Below are positions 1-7,660 of a stretch of 33,849 nt of DNA, in pieces. Each line of letters begins with the position of its first letter. Position 1 is the stretch's first letter. The notes beneath the pieces were generated by a model. That model had not been told where the DNA came from. It ran no database searches and saw nothing but the letters and a program-made list of their open reading frames with translations. A program made the translations under genes and the position numbers. Source of the DNA: RGIG3528 sp963649295 (GTDB lineage: Bacteria; Bacillota; Clostridia; Lachnospirales; Lachnospiraceae); contig CAVJHK010000019.1 of NCBI GenBank assembly GCA_963649295.1, positions 1-33,849 of the forward strand, in the 5' to 3' direction.

Positions 1-2
1 GC

Positions 3-1025
3 ATAATATTTACAAATACTTTCTTTAATTATACGATTACCGAATTTTTGATTATTGTGCCTTTTCTTGCGTTTTTTGCCGTCCTTAAAATCAATCCGCT
101 AAAGGAAATAAAATTCAACAAAATGAAGCCTGTAAATTATGTGCTTGTGATTTTGTTCGGCTTTTGCATGCAGCCGATTTTGACCTTTATTAATGCGCTT
201 TCACTTGTATTTACGACGAATACGGCAACATCCTCCGCAATCCTTGGGCTTTACAATGAATTTCCTTATATTGTTTCGCTTATCATTATGGCGGTGATTC
301 CCGCAATTTGTGAGGAAACGGCGTTCAGGGGGGCGCTGTGTCAGAGCTACCGCGCCTCTTCTCCCTGGAAGAGTGTGCTTATTTCAGCTTTGCTCTTCGG
401 CATTGCGCACGGAAATCTGAACCAGTTTTGCTATGCCTTTGTAATGGGAATTATTGCGGCGCTTCTTATTGAGGCAACAGGCTCGATTGTGTCGACGATG
501 ATTATTCATTTTATTATGAATGCCACCTCGGTAACTCTTATTTACCTTCTTCCGAAGGCTTATGAATTTATAAAGAGCTGTATTGTAATTTATGAAGAAA
601 TGGGACTTACGGAATATAAAGAAGCAATGGAACAAATGGTCGGAGACACATCAATGTCTGCGGATGAGTGGATAAATTCGTTTTATGCAAGCACCGAGAC
701 CGCCGAAATTTCATTTTTTGGTATAATTATGACATATCTTCCGCTTGCCGTGTTCGCATTCTTTATATGTGCGCTTATTTTCCGCGGAATCGCAAAAAAT
801 GCCGGCACATGGGACAAATTCCGCACCGCATATTTACATGCCGACAATGTCCCTGTCGAAAAAACGTCTTCGGGACCTTATGAAAGACAGGTTGTAACAA
901 ACGAAAAAGAAATAAAGGGAGACGGTTCACTTACGATATTTACAGTGCCGCTTATGATCTCTTTGGCGATCGGTGTGATTTATATATTTATTTATGAAAC
1001 CTTGATGCTCTTGCCGAGAGGGTGA
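3..1025 (+). CDS. CPBP family intramembrane metalloprotease (5' end outside window)
   Basis: This is a polytopic membrane protein of the CPBP (CAAX protease / bacteriocin-processing, Abi) family. All family motifs are visible: EETAFRG (glutamates encoded from 312), FGIAHGN and HFIMNAT, which supply the Glu and His residues of the membrane-embedded active site. Several hydrophobic segments lie around these motifs, and a further hydrophobic helix ends the protein. The frame is open back to base 3 without a stop. A TTG at 48 could be read as a start but has no ribosome binding site, so the true start is probably upstream of the window and the entry is partial. The substrate is unknown; relatives process prenylated or signal-type peptides or confer bacteriocin immunity. 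It is followed 31 bases later by trxB on the same strand, possibly cotranscribed. Confidence 0.85.
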   Translation: MIFTNTFFNYTITEFLIIVPFLAFFAVLKINPLKEIKFNKMKPVNYVLVILFGFCMQPILTFINALSLVFTTNTATSSAILGLYNEFPYIVSLIIMAVIPAICEETAFRGALCQSYRASSPWKSVLISALLFGIAHGNLNQFCYAFVMGIIAALLIEATGSIVSTMIIHFIMNATSVTLIYLLPKAYEFIKSCIVIYEEMGLTEYKEAMEQMVGDTSMSADEWINSFYASTETAEISFFGIIMTYLPLAVFAFFICALIFRGIAKNAGTWDKFRTAYLHADNVPVEKTSSGPYERQVVTNEKEIKGDGSLTIFTVPLMISLAIGVIYIFIYETLMLLPRG

Positions 1026-1056
1026 GCGAAAATATTAAAAAAATGAGGGAAGTATT

Positions 1057-1977
1057 ATGCTTGATTTGATCATAATAGGCAGCGGCCCCGCAGGTCTTGC
1101 GGCAGCAATTTATGCAAGCCGTGCGGAATTAAAATTTGTTATTATTGAAAAAGCACCCGTTTCGGGCGGACAGATTATCAACACGTCCGAGGTTGACAAT
1201 TACCCGGGGCTTTTTCACATAAACGGCTTTGATCTCGGAATGCGTTTGCGTGAGCATGCGGAAAATCTGGGCGCACAATTTTTGGAAGGTGAAGTTATAG
1301 CTTTTACAAGAGATAAAGAAAAAGTGACCGTGACGCTTGCGGACAATACCGGGGTCACAGCTCGTACCGCAATAATTGCTACGGGTGCGGTTCACAGAAA
1401 ACTGGATGTGCCTGGAGAAGAAAAATTCTTGGGCTCAGGTGTGTCTTATTGCGCAACGTGCGACGGAGCTTTCTTTAAAAATAAAACAGTCGTTGTTGCG
1501 GGCGGCGGAGATGTGGCTCTTGAGGATGCGTTTTTTTTGTCAAAAATCTGCAAAAAGGTATATCTTGTGCACAGACGTGATGATTACAGAGCCGCAAAAA
1601 CGCTTGTGACCGCAATAAGGAACAAAGAAAATATCGAAGAAAAATTAAATTCGAATATTATTTCGATTGACGGCGAAAATACGGTAAAAAGTGTAACGAT
1701 TATGCAAAAAAATACCGGTGAAAAGGAAATGATTTATGTTGACGGCGTATTTATTGCGATTGGAATGATTCCTGTTACCGATTTGTTTAAAAGTACGGTA
1801 TCGTGTGACATATCGGGATACATAATTGCGGATGAGGACTGTCATACATCGGCTCCGAATGTTTTTGCGGCGGGCGATGTGCGCACAAAAAAACTCCGCC
1901 AGGTTATCACGGCGGCGGCGGACGGAGCGTGTGCCGTGACAAGTGCGGAGAAATATTTGGCGAATGAGGATGTTTAA
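1057..1977 (+). CDS. trxB: Thioredoxin reductase (NADPH/flavin)
   Basis: A 306-residue FAD-dependent pyridine nucleotide-disulfide oxidoreductase of the low-molecular-weight TrxB class, which passes electrons from NAD(P)H to thioredoxin in the cytoplasm. The N-terminal FAD site reads GSGPAGLAAAIYA, the redox-active disulfide is C132-A-T-C135 (YCATCDG), the NADPH Rossmann motif GGGDVALEDAFF follows, and the C-terminal FAD contact is FAAGDVR. The length is normal for the family. The ATG is preceded by GAGGGA. Its stop codon overlaps the stop of the convergent fructokinase gene by four bases, so there is no room for a terminator between them. A ferredoxin- or flavin-dependent TrxB-like enzyme cannot be fully excluded from sequence, but the motifs are ordinary. 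Confidence 0.95.
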   Translation: MLDLIIIGSGPAGLAAAIYASRAELKFVIIEKAPVSGGQIINTSEVDNYPGLFHINGFDLGMRLREHAENLGAQFLEGEVIAFTRDKEKVTVTLADNTGVTARTAIIATGAVHRKLDVPGEEKFLGSGVSYCATCDGAFFKNKTVVVAGGGDVALEDAFFLSKICKKVYLVHRRDDYRAAKTLVTAIRNKENIEEKLNSNIISIDGENTVKSVTIMQKNTGEKEMIYVDGVFIAIGMIPVTDLFKSTVSCDISGYIIADEDCHTSAPNVFAAGDVRTKKLRQVITAAADGACAVTSAEKYLANEDV

Positions 1978-2867
1978 TGATTCACAGGCGTGCATGTAAG
2001 CCGAAGGGCTTCCTGCGCGAGCACAGCGCATCCGAGTATTCCCTGGTTGTCATGCAGCTCTGCAGGCACAATATAAGAATCGATATCGTGAATTATTTTT
2101 GTGTCAATGTAATTATTTAGAAGCGTGAGCACGTTCTTCCTGATAAGAGGGAAAAGCCTGTCCATATGCATTACTCCGCCGCCGAGCACGATGCGTTCGG
2201 GCGAAAGAGTGAGAATATAATTTACAAGCGCCTTGCCGATATATTCGGCTTCGAGCTCCCAAACCTCCGGTACGTCATAAAGTAATTTTGCATTTTTTCC
2301 GAATCTTTTTTCGATTGCGGGGCCGGATGCAAGCCCTTCAAAGCAGTTTTTGTGATAAGGGCATACACCCGTGAAGTTGTCACTTGGGTTTTTCGGCAGC
2401 AAAATGTGTCCCGCTTCGGGATGCAGCATGCCGTGAAGAAGTGAGCCGTTTGTGAGCACGCCTACTCCTATTCCGGTTCCGATTGTGATATAGATTCCGT
2501 TTTTTAATCCCTTCATTGCGCCGAACACGGCTTCGCCGAGAGCGGCGGCATTTACGTCCGTGTCAAAGCCTGTGGGAATATTTAAGGTGTCCTTAAATGC
2601 TTTTAGGATATTGCAGTTTTTCCAGGCAAGCTTGGGGGTGGATGTAATGTATCCGTAGGTTGCGGAATTTTTGTTTAAATCGGCGGGTCCGAATGTGCCG
2701 ATGCCGAGGGCATCGATTTTTTTGCTTTTAAACCAATCGATGAGAATGGGAAGGGTGATATCGGGCGTTTCCGTTTTTATTTCGGTACGATTGAGTATTT
2801 CACCTTTTTCGTCTATTGCTGCGGCAACCATTTTTGTGCCGCCGGCTTCAAGTGCACCGTAAAGCAT
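1974..2867 (-). CDS. scrK: ROK-family fructokinase
   Basis: A 297-residue sugar kinase of the ROK family, predicted to phosphorylate fructose (or a related hexose) with ATP in the cytoplasm. The protein starts MLYGALEAGGTK, which is the ATP phosphate-binding loop. GIGTFGP and DTDVNAAALGEA (substrate site and catalytic Asp) follow, then the GTGIGVG phosphate motif. The zinc module typical of ROK fructokinases is present: HILLP...CPYHKNC. The ATG at 2865-2867 was chosen over longer in-frame extensions because AAGGAGACA lies just upstream and the family always begins at this point. The extended -10 promoter at 2901 also lies inside the longer frame. It is convergent with trxB (stops overlap). 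Specificity for fructose over mannose or glucose is inference. Confidence 0.9.
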   Translation of the reverse strand: MLYGALEAGGTKMVAAAIDEKGEILNRTEIKTETPDITLPILIDWFKSKKIDALGIGTFGPADLNKNSATYGYITSTPKLAWKNCNILKAFKDTLNIPTGFDTDVNAAALGEAVFGAMKGLKNGIYITIGTGIGVGVLTNGSLLHGMLHPEAGHILLPKNPSDNFTGVCPYHKNCFEGLASGPAIEKRFGKNAKLLYDVPEVWELEAEYIGKALVNYILTLSPERIVLGGGVMHMDRLFPLIRKNVLTLLNNYIDTKIIHDIDSYIVPAELHDNQGILGCAVLAQEALRLTCTPVNH

Positions 2868-2900
2868 GATCTGTCTCCTTGTTAAGTTTAGATAAGTTAC

Positions 2901-2929
2901 ATTATACCATAAATTTACCAAAAAGACCA
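2901..2929 (-). promoter_or_regulatory. Promoter of the ROK fructokinase gene
   Basis: On the minus strand the sequence reads TGG-TATAAT (2901-2909), a consensus -10 with TGn extension, about 34 bases upstream of the start codon. The -35 at 17-base spacing is weak (TGGTCT, 2924-2929), as is usual for extended -10 promoters. A TTTTTGGTAA box (2915-2924) sits in the spacer; nearly the same box is found in the aldehyde dehydrogenase promoter near 31972. Confidence 0.6.
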
Positions 2930-3059
2930 CACAAAAATACCAAAAGCAGAAATGATAATCAATGTAAATCAAAAATCGAAAACGATAATCGATATAACGA
3001 TTGCAAAGACGAGAGCATAAAACGGAATATAAGCATAATTTGAAAGGCATATAAAATAT

Positions 3060-3836
3060 ATGAACGCATATACGGGATTTTCGACATTTTACGAAGAATT
3101 TATGGACAATATTCCATACGAAGACTGGACAAAATATATTGTAAGTCTTTTGCAAAAATATGGGGTGAGTGACGGGCTTGTGTGTGAGCTCGGATGCGGA
3201 ACGGGAAGCGTTACACGGCTTCTTCGCGATGCGGGCTACAATATGATAGGAATAGACAGTTCCATAGAAATGCTTGAGGTCGCAATGTATGAGCATGCAG
3301 GTCAAAACAAGGACATTCTTTATTTAAATCAGGACATGACGGATTTTGAACTTTACGGAACGGTGAATGCGATTGTCTCTGTTTGTGATTCGATAAATTA
3401 TCTGCTTACCGAAAAGGATCTGCTGAAGACGTTTAAGCTTTGCAATAATTATCTTGAAAGCCGCGGAATATTCATATTCGATATGAAAACGGAATATGAA
3501 TATTCGGTCAAAATGGGTAACAGGACGATTGTTGACAATCGCAAGGATTCGACGCTTATCTGGGAAAACAGTTTTAATCCACGGACACACAAAAACAGAT
3601 ACGATATAACCGTCTACGGAAAATCGGCAGAGAATCCGGAGCTTTTTTACCGTACGGACGAAAGTCATATTCAAAAGGCATATTCCGTATCAAGCGTAAT
3701 TTCCTTAATAGAAAAGGCGGGAATGGAATTTGTTGCGGCATATGATGCGTTTACATTTGATGAAGCAAGACGGGATTCGGAAAGAATTTATTTTGTCGCA
3801 AGAGAAAAGAGACAGGAGGACAAGCTTTATGTATAA
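3060..3836 (+). CDS. Class I SAM-dependent methyltransferase
   Basis: A 258-residue class I methyltransferase. Motif I is clear: VCELGCGTGSVTRLL (about residues 41-55), followed by the acidic end of beta-2 in GYNMIGIDSSIEML and a motif II/III region with VNAIVSVCDSINYLL. The C-terminal half resembles the small-molecule methyltransferases often placed next to hslO in Clostridia. The substrate cannot be read from the sequence. The ATG at 3060 has GAAAGG about 12 bases upstream. The 3' end overlaps hslO by 8 bases, and the hslO ribosome binding site lies inside this gene, so translation is probably coupled. No membrane segment or signal peptide is seen. Confidence 0.88.
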   Translation: MNAYTGFSTFYEEFMDNIPYEDWTKYIVSLLQKYGVSDGLVCELGCGTGSVTRLLRDAGYNMIGIDSSIEMLEVAMYEHAGQNKDILYLNQDMTDFELYGTVNAIVSVCDSINYLLTEKDLLKTFKLCNNYLESRGIFIFDMKTEYEYSVKMGNRTIVDNRKDSTLIWENSFNPRTHKNRYDITVYGKSAENPELFYRTDESHIQKAYSVSSVISLIEKAGMEFVAAYDAFTFDEARRDSERIYFVAREKRQEDKLYV

Positions 3837-4731
3837 AGATTATGTGATAAGGGGAACGGCGGCGGACGATAAAATAAGATTTTTTGCCGCAACAACCAAA
3901 AATCTTACCGAGGAAGCAAGAAAATGCCACAATACAAGCCCTGTGGCTACGGCGGCACTCGGACGGCTTATGACGGGCGCGGTTATGATGGGAAAAATGA
4001 TGAAGAGCCCCGATGATCTTTTGACCGTTATCGTAAGGGGCGACGGACCGATAGGACGGATTGTGGTTACCGCGGATTCGATGGGACATGTAAAAGGCTA
4101 TGTCGGAAACGAAAATGTAATCATCCCGGCGCGTGCGGACGGACATCTTGATGTGGGCGGTGCTGTCGGAAGAGGAATTTTGACTGTTATTCGCGACACG
4201 GGGTTAAAAGAACCATATACAGGCGAAACGGAGCTCATATCCGGTGAAATTGCGGAAGACCTGACCGTTTATTTTGCGACTTCCGAGCAAATTCCGTCGG
4301 CTGTGGGGCTGGGCGTTTTGCTCACAAAAGAAAACACGGTTTCGGCGTCCGGCGGATTTATAATCCAGGTGATGCCGGGTGCGGACGAGGAGCTTATCGA
4401 AACTCTCGAAAAAAAGCTTACGGAAGTAACGGATGTTTCGTCGCTTTTTGACGAAGGGATGACTCCGGAAGAGATAATCGAATATATTATGGAAGGCATG
4501 AATCCGGTTGTGATGGAACAGTCTACAGCGGAATTTTATTGTAATTGCACGCGCGAGCGTGTTTTAAATGCCGTTCTCGGAATCGAAGAAAATGAACTTA
4601 ATGATATAATAAAAGAAGGAAAAGACCTTGAAATAAAGTGTGAATTTTGCGGCAAAAAGCATATAATTACGGTGGACGAATTAAAGAAAGCTCTTTCACA
4701 AAAACAGAATTCGATTTATCACAGGCATTAG
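3829..4731 (+). CDS. hslO: Hsp33 redox-regulated chaperone
   Basis: A 300-residue Hsp33, a cytoplasmic holdase switched on by oxidative unfolding when its zinc centre is lost. The four zinc-binding cysteines are intact: C238-N-C240 and C271-E-F-C274, matching the family pattern CxC-X27-32-CxxC. The N-terminal core includes the conserved SPVATAALGRLMTGAVMM segment. The ATG at 3829 was chosen because AGGAGG lies at 3814-3819; an upstream in-frame ATG at 3730 lies inside the methyltransferase gene and would add 33 residues absent from the family. The 8-base overlap with the upstream gene suggests translational coupling. trxB about 2 kb away deals with the same redox chemistry. Confidence 0.95.
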   Translation: MYKDYVIRGTAADDKIRFFAATTKNLTEEARKCHNTSPVATAALGRLMTGAVMMGKMMKSPDDLLTVIVRGDGPIGRIVVTADSMGHVKGYVGNENVIIPARADGHLDVGGAVGRGILTVIRDTGLKEPYTGETELISGEIAEDLTVYFATSEQIPSAVGLGVLLTKENTVSASGGFIIQVMPGADEELIETLEKKLTEVTDVSSLFDEGMTPEEIIEYIMEGMNPVVMEQSTAEFYCNCTRERVLNAVLGIEENELNDIIKEGKDLEIKCEFCGKKHIITVDELKKALSQKQNSIYHRH

Positions 4732-4741
4732 ATATACTTAT

Positions 4742-4770
4742 TTTACCGGCTTATTTTTAGATGCTATGAT
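4742..4770 (+). promoter_or_regulatory. Promoter of purF-purB
   Basis: TTTACC (4742-4747), a 17-base spacer and TATGAT (4765-4770) preceded by TGC, giving an extended -10. It lies 26 bases before the purF ATG, implying a short leader. I found neither a purine riboswitch nor a PurR box-like sequence here, so any purine control is not visible. Confidence 0.5.
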
Positions 4771-4796
4771 GGTGGGGTTTAAAAGGAGACTTTAAC

Positions 4797-6206
4797 ATGG
4801 TTTCATATAATGACTTTAATGAGCTTCACGAAGAATGCGGTATATTCGGAGCATATGATATAATGGGCGGTGATGTGCAGGAGGATATTTATTACGGGCT
4901 TTCGGCACTTCAGCACAGAGGACAGGAAAGTGCGGGAATTGCGGTAAGCAATACGTTCGGTCCGAAGGGAACGGTAAAAAATGTCCGCGACATGGGACTT
5001 GTGAGTGAGGTATTTGATGCGGAAAAACTGTCAGGTTTGAACGGCAATATCGGAGTGGGACATGTAAGATATTCGACAACCGGCGCAAGCTGCCGTGAAA
5101 ACACGCAGCCGCTTGTGATAAATTATGTAAAGGGAACCCTGGCTCTTTCCCATAACGGAAATCTTATAAATGCCGACAAATTAAAGGAACACCTTGCGCG
5201 CACGGGAGCAATATTTCAAACGACCACGGATTCGGAAGTGATTGCTTATATTGTGGCACGCGAGCGTCTTAATACGGATTCTGTCCAGGGAGCCGTAAAA
5301 GCGGCAATGGAGCACCTAAAAGGCGCTTATTCGCTTGCGATAATGAGCGCAAGAAAGCTTATCGGCGTGCGTGATCCCTGGGGATTCAGGCCGTTATGCC
5401 TCGGAAAACGGGGGACCACATGGTTTTTTGCCTCGGAAAGCTGTGCACTTGATGCCGTTGATGCGGAATTTGTGCGCGATGTGGAACCGGGTGAAATAGT
5501 TACAATTACAAAGACGGGTGAAGTTTTGTCCGATAAAAGCATGTGCAAAATACGCCCTGCCCATTGCATATTCGAATATATTTATTTTGCGAGACCCGAC
5601 AGCCGCATTGACAAAATGTCTGTTTACAATTCGAGAATAATTGCGGGAAGAGAGCTTGCAAAAACGCATCCGGCTGATGCCGACCTTGTAACCGGTGTGC
5701 CGGATTCCGGAAATGTTGCCGCAATGGGATATGCCATGGAATCGGGAATTCCTTACGGTACGGCATTTGTCAAAAACAGTTACGTCGGACGCACATTTAT
5801 TAAGCCGAAGCAGTCGGCACGCGAATCGGGCGTCAAAATAAAGTTGAATGCCCTGCGAGAAGCGGTAGAGGGAAAGAGCATTGTTATGGTAGACGATTCG
5901 ATTGTGCGCGGAACGACGTGCGCAAGGATTGTAAAAATGCTTAAGGATGCTGGCGCAAGGGAAGTGCATGTAAGAATTTCCGCTCCCACGTTTCGTTTTC
6001 CGTGCTTTTTTGGGACGGATATTCCGGAGTCCGACGAACTTATCGCAAACAAACATACCGTAGACGAAATTTGTGATATAATCGGAGCGGATTCTTTGGG
6101 CTTTCTTGACATAAAGTCGCTCCCGGCACTTATAAACGGAAAAATTGATTATTGTGACGCATGCTTTACGGGCAATTATCCCGTAAAAGCGGAAACAGAA
6201 AATTAA
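4797..6206 (+). CDS. purF: Amidophosphoribosyltransferase (PurF)
   Basis: A 469-residue glutamine PRPP amidotransferase, the first committed step of purine synthesis (PRPP + glutamine to phosphoribosylamine). It has an N-terminal Ntn-hydrolase glutaminase domain: the mature catalytic cysteine is C14 in HEECGIFG, so a 13-residue propeptide is removed. The PRPP-binding loop of the phosphoribosyltransferase domain is IVMVDDSIVRGTTC. It belongs to the [4Fe-4S] Bacillus-type: C257, C403, C453 and C456 match the four cluster ligands. The start is supported by AAGGAGA, 8 bases upstream of the ATG. purB follows after 12 bases. The cluster makes the enzyme oxygen-sensitive in relatives. Confidence 0.97.
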   Translation: MVSYNDFNELHEECGIFGAYDIMGGDVQEDIYYGLSALQHRGQESAGIAVSNTFGPKGTVKNVRDMGLVSEVFDAEKLSGLNGNIGVGHVRYSTTGASCRENTQPLVINYVKGTLALSHNGNLINADKLKEHLARTGAIFQTTTDSEVIAYIVARERLNTDSVQGAVKAAMEHLKGAYSLAIMSARKLIGVRDPWGFRPLCLGKRGTTWFFASESCALDAVDAEFVRDVEPGEIVTITKTGEVLSDKSMCKIRPAHCIFEYIYFARPDSRIDKMSVYNSRIIAGRELAKTHPADADLVTGVPDSGNVAAMGYAMESGIPYGTAFVKNSYVGRTFIKPKQSARESGVKIKLNALREAVEGKSIVMVDDSIVRGTTCARIVKMLKDAGAREVHVRISAPTFRFPCFFGTDIPESDELIANKHTVDEICDIIGADSLGFLDIKSLPALINGKIDYCDACFTGNYPVKAETEN

Positions 6207-6218
6207 CGAGGTCAAAAA

Positions 6219-7652
6219 ATGGCAACAGATATTTATACATCACCGCTTTCGGAAAGATATGCGAGCCGTGAAATGCAATATATATTTTCTCCCGACATGA
6301 AATTTAAAACGTGGAGACGGCTTTGGATTGCTCTTGCCGAAAGTGAACAGGAACTTGGACTTAATATCACCGACGAACAGATAGAAGAATTAAAGAGCCA
6401 TGCCGAGGACATAAATTACGATGTGGCACGTGAACGCGAAAAAGAAGTTCGACATGACGTAATGAGCCATGTTTATGCATACGGCGTTCAATGCCCCAAG
6501 GCAAAGCCTATAATTCACCTCGGTGCAACAAGCTGCTATGTGGGCGACAATACGGATATTATCGTGATGACTGAGGGCCTTAAGCTTATCCGCAAAAAAG
6601 TCATAAATGTGTTAAATGACCTTTCGTCCTTTGCCGATAAATATAAATCGCTTCCAACCCTTGCCTTTACGCATTTTCAGCCGGCTCAGCCGACAACGGT
6701 CGGAAAGCGTGCGACTCTCTGGATGGAAGATCTTGTGTCGGATCTTAACGATCTTGACTATGTCATCGATTCGATGATGCTGCTCGGTTCAAAGGGCACA
6801 ACGGGAACGCAGGCAAGCTTCCTTGAGCTTTTTGAGGGCGATTATGACAAGGTGCGCGCTCTTGACAAAAAGATTGCCGAAAAAATGGGATTTTTAAAGA
6901 CTGTTCCGGTTTCGGGGCAGACATATTCAAGAAAAACAGACGCACGTGTTTTAAATGTTCTTTCCGGTATTTCGCAAAGTGCGCATAAATTTTCAAACGA
7001 TATAAGACTATTGCAGCATTTAAAGGAAATCGAAGAGCCTTTTGAAAAAAATCAAATCGGTTCCTCGGCAATGGCATATAAGCGCAATCCCATGAGAAGT
7101 GAGAGAATTGCGTCACTTTCGAGATATGTTGCCGTAACTTCCTTAAATCCTGCGATAACCGCTTCAACACAGTGGTTTGAGCGCACACTTGACGATTCGG
7201 CAAACAAAAGGATTTCCGTGCCCGAATGTTTTTTGGCTATTGACGGAATCCTGGATTTGTATTTAAATATTGTGGATGGTCTTGTGGTATATGAAAAAGT
7301 CATAAACAAACATCTTATGGCAGAGCTTCCCTTTATGGCCACCGAAAATATCATGATGGATGCCGTTAAAAACGGCGGAGACAGACAGGAGCTTCACGAA
7401 AAAATAAGACAGCTTTCGATTACGGCAGGCAAAAATGTCAAGGAAGAAGGACTTGACAACAATCTTCTTGAACTTATCGCAATGGACAATGCTTTCGGAC
7501 TTACGGAAGAAAGCTTGCAAAAATGCATGGATCCCGCGCGTTATACGGGATGCGCCGCGATGCAGACGGAAGATTTTTTGAAAAACGTAATTTTGCCGAT
7601 TCTTTCTGAAAATAAAGAATTACTCGGTATGAAAGCTCAAATCAACGTGTAA
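6219..7652 (+). CDS. purB: Adenylosuccinate lyase, long eukaryote-like type
   Basis: A 477-residue fumarase/aspartase-superfamily lyase acting twice in purine synthesis (SAICAR to AICAR; adenylosuccinate to AMP). The superfamily signature is SSAMAYKRNPMRSE, with the flexible-loop catalytic serine in it; HLGATSCYVGDNTD and THFQPAQPTT carry the conserved catalytic histidine regions. The length and the blocks STQWFERTLDDSANKRI and ELPFMATENI resemble the animal enzyme rather than the roughly 430-residue Bacillus type. GAGG precedes the ATG, and the gene sits 12 bases after purF, so the two form a purine operon. No other pur genes are in the window. Confidence 0.96.
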   Translation: MATDIYTSPLSERYASREMQYIFSPDMKFKTWRRLWIALAESEQELGLNITDEQIEELKSHAEDINYDVAREREKEVRHDVMSHVYAYGVQCPKAKPIIHLGATSCYVGDNTDIIVMTEGLKLIRKKVINVLNDLSSFADKYKSLPTLAFTHFQPAQPTTVGKRATLWMEDLVSDLNDLDYVIDSMMLLGSKGTTGTQASFLELFEGDYDKVRALDKKIAEKMGFLKTVPVSGQTYSRKTDARVLNVLSGISQSAHKFSNDIRLLQHLKEIEEPFEKNQIGSSAMAYKRNPMRSERIASLSRYVAVTSLNPAITASTQWFERTLDDSANKRISVPECFLAIDGILDLYLNIVDGLVVYEKVINKHLMAELPFMATENIMMDAVKNGGDRQELHEKIRQLSITAGKNVKEEGLDNNLLELIAMDNAFGLTEESLQKCMDPARYTGCAAMQTEDFLKNVILPILSENKELLGMKAQINV

Positions 7653-7660
7653 TTTAAGTA

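Noticed and set aside
2868..3305. N-terminal extension of the fructokinase frame
   Set aside because: The added stretch overlaps the divergent methyltransferase gene and the promoter, while the kinase family begins exactly at the ATG with a good ribosome binding site.
5394..6215. A 273-codon minus-strand frame opposite purF
   Set aside because: It is the complement of the well-supported purF coding sequence, is rich in Cys, Arg and Asn and resembles no protein family.
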